Assembly (NCBI GenBank): GCA_027627225.1
Contig: JAPFQT010000151.1
Coordinates: 310,001-374,000 of the forward strand
DNA from: Congeria kusceri
Taxonomy: Eukaryota; Mollusca; Bivalvia; Myida; Dreissenidae
DNA: 64,000 nucleotides
Reading direction: 5' to 3'
The notes under the pieces were generated by a model that had not been told where the DNA came from, made no database searches, and saw only the letters and a list, made by a program, of their open reading frames with translations. The position numbers and the translations under genes are program-made. Positions 32,830-44,259 of the stretch are shown here, one piece after another. How positions within the stretch are numbered: the first letter of the stretch is position 1; each line of letters opens with the position of its first letter.

Positions 32830-33330
32830 TGCATACGGAATCGGCATATAAAGTTTTCAATTTGAGGGTGTCATTATTTGATTGTTGATCTCCAGTATAA
32901 TATGGATCTTATAGGTTAGTTTCCCCGTGTAATCATGTAATTGCAAGATATTTTGAAATAGCCTACTGAAATATATTCTATACTACAAAACTAGTAAATA
33001 TTATGACCACTTTTATCAATTTTATTAAGTAAATGGTACACAATTATTAATAACTTATATTATGTTATTTATATTTTATTATGAATGTTCAGGTCTGGAA
33101 TGGGCGCTGAAGTATAACAGACTAGGAAAGCAATTCATTGGATTTCAAAAATAACAATGTGACTTGGCGCCTCAAACAATATGTGATATCTGACACTTAA
33201 ATCAATCACACAATGAGTATTTCTAAACAGTTATCATAATGGTTTATTGAATGGATCAGGGGCCATATTACATAATCATCTAAAGTTAATCTTAAATACT
33301 TTCAATTATAATTTAGTTCACATTTTGGGA
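32830..33330 (+). repeat. Dispersed repeat family R, partial copy 2
   Basis: GATTGTTGATCTCCAGTATA, TAGTTTCCCCGTGTAATCAT, GATATTTTGAAATAGCC and TACTGAAATATATTC match the start of copy 1 and 60601-60700. Only the first third of the family is present. Confidence 0.6.
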
Positions 33331-33334
33331 ATGT

Positions 33335-34658
33335 AATATTTCCAAAACCACATATACAGTGGTGAATCCTTTTTACAGATGGGTTAACCGACAGTAAATT
33401 ACTAGGGATGGCAAAACTATTTGAATATTCGAATGAATGATCGTTATTCGAATACATAAAACGCTTATAGAATATTTGCGAATTTGTGTTTGTGTTCTTT
33501 TAAAAACATTAATTTATTGATTGTAGAGGTTTCTGTCAAACTAAAAGCAGTAATTCAACAGTAGATACAGAACCCCGTGTTTTAATAGATTAGCCCCGTG
33601 TCATGTGTCAGACAAAGATATTGATAAAAGCACCGGTCTTTGTCAGCGTCTGGTATCCAGTAATACACAATTACAGAGGGCATTATGAAGCCATAACATT
33701 TAACAGATAATTAAATCTGTGGAAAGATTAACAAAAATGAAATAACTACATCAGTGTGATCACACATTTATAGAGCATAAATGGTGCTCAAATTCGCCGC
33801 TTATCAACATGTTTCTAACTTGATAAGGAATATGCGCATTGCAGATTATTGCAAGTATTCTTAATTAAAAAAACAACACTTAACATGGGACTTCAGTGGT
33901 TTATGCTAAATGGCATTAACGCATTAATATGATATTGCAATTTGCTAATGAAGATACGGCAATTATGTGTACAAAAACTCTGTACCATTATTTACATGGT
34001 GTTGACTGCGTCACAAAGCTTAATATAGTAAATATGAATCTATGCATATCTTCGAATATCCGATTGAATGAAAAAGTGAACATTCAAATACCGATTTTGG
34101 TATTTGATGCCATCATATAAATTTCATAATCGCTAGCAACGAACACTGAAAACAAGGTCGATATACACATGTAGAATAAATGTTATAAGAGCACAGCTGT
34201 CGCCAGCCAACCATACAGAGACAAGAAAACGTGGTGGATAAATTCCACATACCACAGTAAAGGCTTGTATAAATCATTCCCGATTTTCTAGTACGCAAGT
34301 AGCAGTGTTAAGGCCAAATTAACTCAGTTTTGAGTTAAAAGTGTACTGTTTTCAATATAGTCAATGCAAAAGGAGTAGTAGTAGTAGTAGTAGTAGCAGC
34401 AGCAGCAGCAGTTGTTTTTGTTGTTGAAGTGGAGTACCAGTAGTATTGATTTATTTAAGAATTAAATATTTAATATAGTTTTTAACAAGCTATTTCCATA
34501 TGCTGATTATCACTGTAATGTTCAACATCTGTTCTCAAAATTTTAATTTGGTGGGCCCCTAAAAATTTGGATGGGCTCCTAAATCTAGAAAGCAACCAGA
34601 CAACATAAGTTAATATTCATCCCTTTATGTGAATTGTAGATTATTGAAAATATCCTTA
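33335..34658. other. Mostly unrecognised AT-rich sequence
   Basis: There is a short TATTCGAATGAATGATCGTT, ATTCGAATAC palindrome near 33425-33460. No credible genes. A 61-residue minus frame at 34113-34298 has no family resemblance. Confidence 0.45.
34376..34412 (+). repeat. (AGT)n(AGC)n microsatellite
   Basis: Eight GTA repeats followed by six GCA repeats. It is the same pair of motifs as the long tract at 38078-38420. Confidence 0.9.
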
Positions 34659-35240
34659 ATAAGAAATGTGTCCACAGACATGGATGCCCCCCACCTATGC
34701 AGCCATTTCTACATGGCGCCACTTTTTCTGTATGCAAGCAAATAATATTGCCAAAAGAAAATTTTCCTTGTTTATTTTACTTTCTGCTAACGTATTCTCT
34801 TATTGGTTGAAGTAATTTTGTTATCACAATTTTTTTTAGTCCTCACCAAAAATCAATAAAGGGTAGTAATTAAAACTTTAAGGCAATTATGAGTTATGGT
34901 TCTTGCATGCTTCACTTACTCTTGCTATCTTAAATCATTCTGTGCAAAATCAACAAAATGCCTTTTATCATGTTTGAATTATGCTTTGCAAACTCTTGAA
35001 TTAAGGGAAGTAATTCACTAACTTCACAAGTCAGGTTCGTGCATGCAACACATCATCTGGTGATTGTGATCATTTCTGCCAATTTATCTGAAAATCTCTG
35101 CATGCATGACAATATTATGCTCTGGAAAATTATTTGACCTTTGACCTTGATTAATGACCTTGACCTTTCAGCTACAGACCTGGTTCTTGAACACCACATG
35201 CTGTCTCATAATGCTTACCACTTCTGCCTAGCTTTTTGAA
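34659..35240 (+). mobile_element. F2-bearing element, leader and first units (copy 2)
   Basis: It starts ATAAGAAATGTGTCCACAGA, where ATGTGTCcaCAGACAT can fold. CCCACCTATGCAGCC, TCTACATGGCGCC and AAGGGAAGTAATTCACTAAC then match 12828-13260. F2 units begin about 35040, and a perfect TGACCTTTGACCT is at 35135. At 35240 the element is interrupted by element P, and F2 resumes at 36679. Confidence 0.75.
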
Positions 35241-36680
35241 ACAAGAAATGTCTTCTAAAAAGACAATCGGCGTTGAAATTAAAATTGAGATGTCATTTTA
35301 AAATTACCTAAACAGACGGCCAAAGTGATTGGTCACGTGACTTCTCAGACCCCAGATATTTTGGTCCCCACCAATTTAAGGACACTTATTGGGCCCCATA
35401 TTTTTCTGACACTATAAGAAAACTTCTCGGACTCAAAAGTTAATTTGAGATAAAAATTAAATAAAATTATCATTAATATCTATGCTGTGAATAAACCAAG
35501 CATGAATAACCAAAATAATTTAGGTTAACATAATTGTTATCTGAATTTGTCAAGCCGATTTAACAAATTAACGATGTAAGAAATATTTCTGGAATGAATT
35601 AAAATTATTATGTATCAGACGAGTCTATATAGTTATTTATAGTACCGGTAATATACCATTATTGTAAGTTATCTAATATAATAACGATTTTAAGTCAAAT
35701 AAGCATTTATGCTGTGTATCCCAATAAAAAGCAATAGTCAGGGAACATTCAGCAATTTGTGAAATGTTAAGACTTCATTTTTGATAACGCAAACAAAAAT
35801 TCATTAGACTATGACGATTTAAAATTATATCAGTAGAAATATGATATTTCAAGGGTTCCTGTGTATAATTAGTACTGCAAATTGTGTATTCATGATACGC
35901 AAATAACAATTCGACGTATTACGAATCTTCTTTCATAACATTATTTGTATCTATTGAAAATGTAGCATCTTTTTACAGATTCAATAATATCTACTGGAGA
36001 AGTTGATAAAAAAATGCAATTATAAATAATCGTTAATAAATCGTAACCACAATTTTAATTCAAATTAACAGTAAGCTAATAGATATAAATTTCCCATTTA
36101 TTTAAATTTGTAGCTTTATGATACTCTGAACTCTATTATTGATGCATGTACGAGTACATTAATGCAGCTATACAACGGTTGCTAGCTACGCTGGCTATTT
36201 TTAGAATGACACTACTGTTTCTGGAATGTGAAGAACTTGCTAGAATCACTGGGCTACATGGAACGGAAACTCTGTGAAAGAGATTTATGAAAGGGAACAT
36301 TGCATAATTGCTATTTATAGAGCGTAGCGCTTATATAAATGTAGGCTAAACAAAATAGTTATTTCGTTACGTGAATGAATATAGCATTCTGTTTATGGCA
36401 TACAATGAGAAAATACGTTTCATAATAAGCCTCAGTTCTAGAGTATATGTCGAGGATATGTTTATAACTTCATTTTAACCGCTTATGTAAACAATTATGT
36501 AAATTAATTTTTAATCCTCAAAAGTATGCAACAGTTATTAATATACGTTAAACTATTGTTTGAAGATTGCAATCCCTAAAATTATAAAATTTGCCCAATT
36601 CTATTGGCATTCAATTTTCCCGCTGCATAATTATCGCAAGAAATCTAGGTGAAAGTGATTTTAGACAGCTACGCCGAAAA
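35241..36680 (+). mobile_element. Element P, copy 1 (1.44 kb), cleanly nested in an F2 unit
   Basis: It starts ACAAGAAATGTCTTCTAAAA (hairpin GTCTTctaaAAAGAC) and ends CAGCTACGCCGAAAA. Removing it joins CTTTTTGAA to AATTTTCATGCCGG, which rebuilds the F2 word TTTGAAAATTCCTTCCATGC with no target duplication beyond one or two A. The interior is AT-rich with no protein. An inverted 2.57 kb relative is at 55569-58134. The lack of a duplication and of TIRs suggests rolling-circle transposition, by inference. Confidence 0.8.
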
Positions 36681-38077
36681 TTTTCATGCCGGACAAAATT
36701 ATGCTCCAGACAGAATCCATAGAATAAATTCTTATACTTGACCTTTGACCTTTCTCTGACCTTGGACCTAGTTTTTGCGGGGGACACGTCGTTTTATAAT
36801 GGTTATCACTTCTGCCAAGTTATTTGAGAATCCTTCAACGCTGAACAGAGTTACTGTATGGACAAGAATCTTAACAAATATACTTTGACCTTTAAGTGTG
36901 ACCTTGACCTAGGACCAAGGCACCTGGTTCTTGCATGCGACACCGCCACTTAATGATTGTCACTTATGCTAAGTTGTTTGAGATCCTTCCCTGATGGACA
37001 ACATTATGCTCCCGACATGGTCTATGGCTTAAATTCTTATATTTGAACTTTGACCTTTTTGTGTGACCTTGACATTATACAAAGGGACCTGGTTCTTGCG
37101 AGCAACACTCCGACACACCATGCTTAGCACTTCAGCCAAGTAAGTTTAAAAATCCTTGCCTGCTGGACAAAATTATGCTTCAGACAGTATATTTGGCTTA
37201 AATGACCATTCACTTTTGATTGTGACCTTGACCTTGGACGTAGTCCTTGCGCACAACACACCGTCTCACCATGCGCAACACTTGTGCTAAGTTTTTTTTT
37301 AATTTCTTCTAATGCTAGACAATTTATACTCCAGATAGTGTCTAAGGCATAATTTGTTTACTTAACCTTTGAACTTCAAGTACGACCTTGTCCTTGGACC
37401 TAGGGACCTGGTACTTGCACGCAACACATCGTCTCCCTATGCTCAACACTTGTGCCAAGTTATTTGAATTCCTCCCATTCTAGACAAAATTATGCTAGGG
37501 ACATGGGATAGAAGGCTTAAGTTCTTATATTTGATCTTTGACCTTTAAGTGTGACCTTGGACCTAGGGATCTGGTTCTTGCACGCAACACACCCACTCAC
37601 ATCCTCAACACTTGTGCCAAGTTATTTGAAATTCCTTCCATGCTGGACAATATTATGCTTCAGAAAGAATCTATGGCTTAAATTCTTAAATTTATCCTTT
37701 GACCTTTAAGTTTGACCTTGACCATGGACCTAGTCATCTGGTTCTTGCGCGCGACACACCGTCTCACCATGTTCAACACTTGCGCCAAGTTATTTGAAAT
37801 TCTTTTAATGCAGGACAAAATTATTCTCCAGACAGGGATAGAAGGCTTAAATTCTTATATTCGACCTATGACCTCTAAGCGTGACCTTGACCTTGGGTCT
37901 AGGAACTGGTTCCTGCAAACAACACACCGTCTAACCATGCTCAACATTTGTGCCAAGTTATTTGAAATTCCTTTCATGCTAGACAAAATTATGCTCCAGA
38001 CAGGGTCTATGTCTTAAATTCCTATATTTGACCTTTGACCTTTAAGTGTGACCTTGACCTTGGGTCTAGGAACCTGG
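36680..38077 (+). repeat. Tandem array F2, about 8 units
   Basis: ~165-bp units with CACTTGTGCCAAGTTATTTG, CCATGCTGGACAAAATTATG, CTTAAATTCTTATATTTGAC and GTGACCTTGACCTTGG. Perfect TGACCTTTGACCT words start at 36739 and 38029. The array runs directly into the microsatellite at 38078. Confidence 0.88.
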
Positions 38078-38212
38078 TTATTATTATTATTATTATTAGT
38101 AGTAGTAGTAGTAGTAGTAGGAGGAGTAGTAGTAGCAGCAGCAGCAGCAGCAGCAGTAGTAGCAGTAATAGTAGTATTAGCAGTAGGTATTAGAAGAAAA
38201 AGAAGAAAACGC

Positions 38213-38262
<50 letters not shown>

Positions 38263-38266
38263 CAGT

Positions 38267-38313
<47 letters not shown>

Positions 38314-38420
38314 AAAAAGCATAAGTAGTAGCAGCAGCAGCAGCAGTAGTAGTAGTCGTAGTAGAAAAAAAAAGTAGTAGTAGCAGCAGCAGCAGAAGCA
38401 GCAGTATTAGTAGTAGTACT
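38078..38420 (+). repeat. Long compound (AGT/AGC/ATT)n microsatellite, ~340 bp
   Basis: Runs of TTA, GTA and GCA triplets with short AGAAAAAG interruptions. It replaces the unit end after GGAACCTGG of the last F2 copy. Poly-Ser, poly-Leu and poly-Val frames here are artefacts of the triplet repeat. Confidence 0.95.
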
Positions 38421-38429
38421 TCGCCCAAA

Positions 38430-38940
38430 CATAAGGAAAAATGTTAAAAGGTTCAACGATATTTTTGCAATATTAGCCATACAATTTGCAATTTAACGTA
38501 TAATGTAACCTGTGCATCGTTGTCAATATTGTTTATTCGTACAACAAATAAAATTAATTACAATTATTTGTTTAATAAGGCACTATTTTGCCAACATTTG
38601 CTGTTATTTGGTTGTATTGTACATTTTATGACTATATTTATAAAGAATTTTGATTCATTTAAGGTCGATTTGGGTTGAGTTTCCTTTGGAACAGAAAAAA
38701 TAACATTAAAAAGTAAAATTTCTAACCAGAAATTATTGACAATTTTAATACATTTATTGTATTTGAGGTTGTTTGTCAATTTAAACATCAATTAATTATA
38801 AAACAAACAAAAAAAATGACTTTATTTGTTCATAGTAGGTATTTTTGGTCATATTAGCGAAAATGAATTCATATTCGGTGTTTAGTCGGACCATACGGAA
38901 ACTGCCGAACTTAAGAGAGAAGCGCCACCCGTTGTAAGAA
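38430..38940. other. No recognised feature
   Basis: AT-rich sequence without long frames or recognisable repeats. Confidence 0.45.
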
Positions 38941-38950
38941 TAGGAAGTTT

Positions 38951-39130
38951 GGAAGAGAAGGAAGAAGTGGAAGATTGTCAAGAATAGAAACATTTGGAAG
39001 AGAAGGAAGAAGTGGAAGATTGTCAAGAATAGGAACATTTGGAAGAGAAGGAAGAAGTGGAAGATTGTCAAGAATAGGAACATTTGGAAGAGAAGGAAGA
39101 AGTGGAAGATTGTCAAGAATAGGAACATTA
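38951..39130 (+). repeat. 45-bp minisatellite, 4 copies
   Basis: The unit GGAAGAGAAGGAAGAAGTGG, AAGATTGTCAAGAATAGGAA, CATTT repeats from 38951, 38996, 39041 and 39086 with about one change. As 45 is a multiple of 3, several frames stay open on both strands. One plus frame (38975-39184) gives a 15-residue Arg/Gly-rich repeat. I do not accept these as genes without transcripts. Confidence 0.95.
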
Positions 39131-39139
39131 ATACTGTTC

Positions 39140-40896
39140 CATAGTTGGCACACTCCAGGTGGACCGTTTTTTCATGCCCCATAGCTGTAATATTGTTGCT
39201 TAATCAGGAAAGCAAATTAACATTGTCAAGGGTGAATGTGCAATATGCCAAACTGTAACTTGTTTATCTTAAGTGGGTCAAGTTGTTGTTTGTTGCGCTA
39301 CACATGTGCCAGTCACAGTAATCGCTACTAGGGCAAAAAAAATTAATTCAGTGTTTTGGGCAATGGTCTCAAAAAAGTTAGCTAGCTTCGGGATTGATTT
39401 TTTTCATTAATTTTTTTAAAGACACATTTCGGTAAAAATACATTGAAACAAATCTAAAATATGACGAATAGGGATTTCATGGAAAACAATCATCGCAAAA
39501 AACTTTAGGATCGGGGGGTTTTCGTAAGGTAGGGTAGGGTTGCCCAAAACACAGAATTTTTTTCTTTTGGCCTAGGCGTGATATTATGACAATATATTTC
39601 CAAAAATGTCTTAATTTTTAATTTTGCGAAGTTTGACACGCAGAAATATCCACTTCTACAGTACAGTCAAATATAATAACATACAATAACAGTAATCCTG
39701 ACCAATGATAAGGGAATTTCGATTTAAACATTTTTACATTGTTTTAAGACGGAACACATTCCACTTATCAGTTTTAAAACTTTTGGCATATTTTATTTCA
39801 ACTAAAGTTGTTGGCATTGTTTTCCACTGAAACGGTCAAAGTAGCACTGGTTTCATTGTGTCAAACTGTTATGCGAACAATTCATTTTGAATGTGTTAAT
39901 AGATCTGTGGTTAAGCTTCAGTGAGTTAACAATCACTTTCTCATTCCGATTTAACGAGGGGCTGTCTCATTTTTACAGATTTATTTTGGGTCTCTTTCTT
40001 TACCCACTAACAAGAACGTTTCATATAACATAAAAAAACTGTCAATATCAACAAAAACTATTTATTTTTTGAAAAATGAAACTAAATATTTTCTGTCAAT
40101 ACAGACCGTTTATCCTACAGCTATATTTGGTTTTACATTAGAAAATAAGAACTGCACATGTGCCAACGATCTGACTCTTCAAGATACTGTATATACATGT
40201 ATACTAGTTTGTTGCACAAAAAGTATTATTTAAGTTTTAAATTTCTCTCTTAAGATGCAATCTAAACACGAGTTATTCTGAACATTTATTATAATATTAT
40301 TTTAAAAATATAGTGACATCATCAGAATAGATTGATGGTTTTATGTAACAATATTCTTACAAAACCATAAGTCCCTCTTTAAGTTCCTCCCTTTCACATT
40401 CTGATATAACGTCCTAAAGTCATTTGCAGGAGTTATGAAATGATTTACCCATGACTTTCTTAACCAGTGGTTATATTTTGAGCATTTTAACTTTACATTT
40501 CTACTAATTCCAATACTAGTACTTAGAACTAAAACTTCAAAAATTTAATATAGCCAGTATCTACACCAAAGGAAGATTAGAATCAAAGCGCTGAGGGCAC
40601 TGCAGTTGTTCGCTATTGCGTAACATTGGGCAACTCACTATATTCAAATGCTAATAGCAACACAAGTTTAAATTAAATAGAACAGATTCGAAAGGTTTAT
40701 TGAGATTGTGTCTAAACAAAAATTTGTCTACAGTTTTGAATATTAGCAATCAAGAATAAAATTCAATGACTGTTATAACATTTGTTTGTGCTGGCATTTA
40801 TTGATATCATAGCGTCCGATGGATCTTATCGACTTGTCCAAATAACTTAGTATAATAAACCTGTTCTGGTGTGTTTTGCAGAATGTTTTGCAAATA
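39140..40896 (+). repeat. Dispersed repeat family R, copy 3
   Basis: CATAGCTGTAATATTGTTGC and TTAATCAGGAAAGCAAATTA (about 39180-39220) match 51680-51725. GGTAGGGTAGGGTTGCCC is near 39530. AGAAATATCCACTTCTACAG and GGAATTTCGATTTAAACATT (39640-39740) match 53670-53740. CCACTGAAACGGTCAAAGTA and GTGAGTTAACAATCACTTTC (39820-39945) match 53860-53970. No gene is seen. Confidence 0.62.
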
Positions 40897-41808
40897 CAGT
40901 ACATTTCGCTTAACTGAATAGCCCATTTGTCATGTCCGAATATTCAAATATCCAGAGTATTGGTATATACGGAATCAGTCATATTTTCAATTATTTCAAT
41001 TTTAATCAGATATGTTATGGTCTTATTTAATCCATTTTGATGATATATTGCCAAACCTGTTGAATAACGAAGTGTTTCATACTTTAGAATGCTACTAAAC
41101 ATGCAGAAAAGCATTCATAGTTGTTTGTTATCCATTACACGGTGCATTAAAAAAATAATTCACTTGTGTTTATCACTCACAGGCTACATTGCGTTCTAGA
41201 GTGCATATACGCTGTATGACGTGTATTTGCGCTTTGTTCGTATTACATGAAACTAAACTCGTTGAATTACTTTATTTATGTGCTTTATTTAGTACACATA
41301 GAAATTACAGCATTTAATAAGCATATTTACCAAAAATAATAAAATTTAAATAAAACATACAGGAATTATACATACAGGAATTATACAAAAAAATTTACAA
41401 ACAATGCAGAATGTAGTTTACAAACAATGCAGACACGCGCTGTTTTGAAACCGGAGACTCCAGTGTATACACTGAACTTGGCCCGCAGAGTACACCTATT
41501 AGTCACGTGACATTCAACAGACGCTGCATACATGCGTGGCGTGAAATGATAACAAAGGCGGTCAGTGAAGAGTGGCTGTCAAAACTAGCGATATCATATG
41601 TATCCTCGGAGATTATGAGATTATCCCGCGGCCTATACATCTACAACTGATAATTGGCTATTCAATTAACCAGATGACACCATATTTTCTATCAGATTAG
41701 GCAGTGTTTTTACAATGGGAATGAATGCAAATGGTTTGGTGCTTTCAATCTTTATTCAATTAAGTGAAATACTCAATTATCCGATATTCAATTAAGTGGA
41801 ATCTACTG
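40897..41808 (+). mobile_element. pogo/Tigger-like non-autonomous DNA transposon (912 bp)
   Basis: The left end CAGTACATTTCGCTTAACTG and the right end (complement CAGTAGATTCCACTTAATTG) are inverted termini, flanked by TA on both sides (40895-40896, 41809-41810). CAGTA termini, TA duplications and inner ATATCC/TTATCCGATA words suit the pogo/Tigger branch of Tc1-mariner. No transposase frame remains. Confidence 0.78.
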
Positions 41809-41810
41809 TA

Positions 41811-42650
41811 TATTGAAACTACAAAAATATAAAAATTGTATATTAGAACCAGTAAATAGAATAAAATTGTAAGAAGTCACCTAAATGACCATATAATAAC
41901 TTAACATTAAAACCCCGACGCATTATCATGGACAATCTGGGCAATTAGAGAGGTATGCTATAGCATATGTCACCTTAAATACAGTGGTTATAAACTTACA
42001 AATGTTTTCTTGGTAAAATATGATAGTTGCGCTTATAGCTCATTCAGTGTTCTTATGTGAAGAAAATAAAAATCACTGAATTTAAGTTCTGTTTTAGAAG
42101 CCAAAACCAGCAAACACAATAATATGTTCTTTCCAAAAAATAATTTATGGTAAAATGAAGTTATACATATTCAAACACAACACATAAACACCTTACCTGG
42201 CATCGACAATAAGCAAAATGAATATTGTAAGGATTATATAATAGGTCCATAATTCTACTTGGCTCATGATGCAATTAAACCATTTATCAATGACTTAGAA
42301 AGCTGCATAGGGGACTACTTTCTTCCACAATTTTAAGTCTCAAAATTTGATCATACACTGAAAGCTGTGAATTACCCAACTTTTCTTAATTGTTTTAAAC
42401 ATATTATTAAATGATTGATGCATTGGGAAACATTCATGATATTCAAAACGGCACTTCCTACAGACGCATAATAATAACCGCGTTAAAATCAAAGTGAATA
42501 TTGCCTTCGGATTTCAGAAGTGTAACATATAGTTATTCGAGACCGAGTCTTGAGCAAACCAAATACCTGAAATTGAAAGACACGTTCATGCTTACTGATC
42601 AATAATAATATAGTAGTGTTAAATCGAGATAGGCTGTGGGCATGATGCTT
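41811..42650 (+). repeat. Dispersed repeat family R, copy 3 continued
   Basis: The pogo-like element splits an R copy. AAATACCTGAAATTGAAAGA, CACGTTCATGCTTACTGATC and AATAATAATATAGTAG (42563-42618) match 54200-54250. The rest is AT-rich and not recognised. Confidence 0.5.
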
Positions 42651-43135
42651 AACTTTGTGCGCAGTGACACTGCTAAATAGGGCACATTAGGTCAAAATTA
42701 GTTTTTGTTTCCTGAAGTAATATTTCAAACCACTTATTACATTTGATATTACTGATTTATTTTATCTGTTTGATGTTGTTTTTTAATTAAAAAAATTAAT
42801 AAAATTCATTTCCCATTATTATCACTTGGTACTATTATCAAGTTATATTATTGCAAAGATCTCATAATTTATTTATTATTCATAAGTATATGTGCAAATT
42901 GGAATTACATGAAAACTTTTTGACAATTGTCAAACTAAAACTATTAATGGGCGAGTCAAAATCTTTCTTATTAATAGTAAAATACTTATACCCTGGTATT
43001 ATTTTTCAACTTTTGTATTGTAGGAAATATTTGTATTTTTACTTTTAAGGTTTATATGTTGTTGCATTTGATGATGACATTGCTGCCAATATTTTGATTA
43101 ATTATGAAAAGCTTAATTCAAGATAGAAAATTAAG
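42651..43135. other. No recognised feature
   Basis: Very AT-rich. A 65-residue plus frame at 42851-43048 has no family resemblance. Confidence 0.45.
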
Positions 43136-44045
43136 ACAAGAAACGTGGAAATTCCATTAAACCAAATTTTTCGAACGAAATGAAAAAAAGCCATAACAAT
43201 AATGAAAGAAAGTTCTGGGTGCACGGTGAAGGTCATAAACCTATGGCTAGGAAATAGTGACCTTGATCTTGCAATCCAAAGCAAGGTCTCAATATCTACA
43301 TATGAAGTTTCAGCTATAATCTAAATTTTGTTCGCAAATTACTGTTTCTTTATTTTTAGTAATGGTGACTTTGACATTGACCCCACCCACCCCATATGCA
43401 ATTGCAAGCGAGGTCTACATATATCTACATATAAATGTTCAATAAACTATCTCCATTCATTGTCTAGGTATAGAGTGGAAACTGTCTATTTTTAGTAACG
43501 GTGACCATGACCCACCCACTCCATATGCAATCACAAGAGAGGTTTAGATGTAAGGTATCTACATATAAAGTTTCATTAAAATATCTCTCAGTGTTCTCAA
43601 TTTTTTTAGCGAACCATTTTTCTTTTTTTAGAAACGGTGACCTTGATCCTGACCCCACCCACCCTATATGCAATCCAAAGCAAGGTCTAGATATAAGGTA
43701 TTTAGGTATGAAGTTTCATTTAAATATCTCAATGCATTCTCAAGTAATTGAGTGGAAACTGTTTTTCTATTTTTAGGAACAGTGACCTGGACCCCACCCA
43801 CTCCATATGCAATCCCAAGCAAGGTCTCAATATAAAGCATCTATGTATGAAGTTTCATTAAAATATCTCAATGCCTTTTCAAGTTATTGAGGAGAAACAG
43901 TTTATATATTGTTAGTGTGACCTTGACCTTGTTCCCACCCATCCTATATGCAATCCAACGCGAGGCCTCGATATAAGGTATCTATGTATAAAGTTTCATT
44001 ACAATAGTTCAATCCGTTCTCAAGTTAGAGAGTGGAAACAACAAA
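43136..44045 (+). mobile_element. F1-bearing element with ACAAGA 5' end, copy 2
   Basis: It starts ACAAGAAACGTGGAAATTCC, parallel to 22506, then TTTTTCGAACGAAATG. About six F1 units (143 bp) follow from 43250 to 44045, ending TTCTCAAGTTAGAGAGTGGA. The tail blocks found at 24708-24795 are absent here, so it is 3'-truncated. Confidence 0.75.
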
Positions 44046-44259
44046 TTTGGTTTAAAACAAACATTGCAATTCTAATTGAAATGATTGGAAGAAATATTGT
44101 ATAATACACATGTATTTTTTTAAATAATTAGTGATTAAAGACCACATTGAGTTTACATTAATATGCATTAATTCTGTCCATCATGTTTTTCATAAATATT
44201 GACCAAAGAAAAACATGTTAGAAACTGCATATGAAAATGAGGCTGTTAAAAGCAGACAA

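Noticed and set aside
33420..33470. TATTCGAATGAATG...ATTCGAATAC as a regulatory palindrome
   Set aside because: A short AT-rich palindrome of a kind expected by chance in this composition; no context.
38014..38480. Poly-Leu, poly-Ser, poly-Thr and poly-Tyr frames of up to 109 residues
   Set aside because: Pure products of the trinucleotide microsatellite in different frames.
38796..39182. 128-residue minus-strand frame with FLFLTIFHFFLLFQ-type repeats
   Set aside because: It is generated by the 45-bp minisatellite. The other strand and frames are open too, with no start context or homology.
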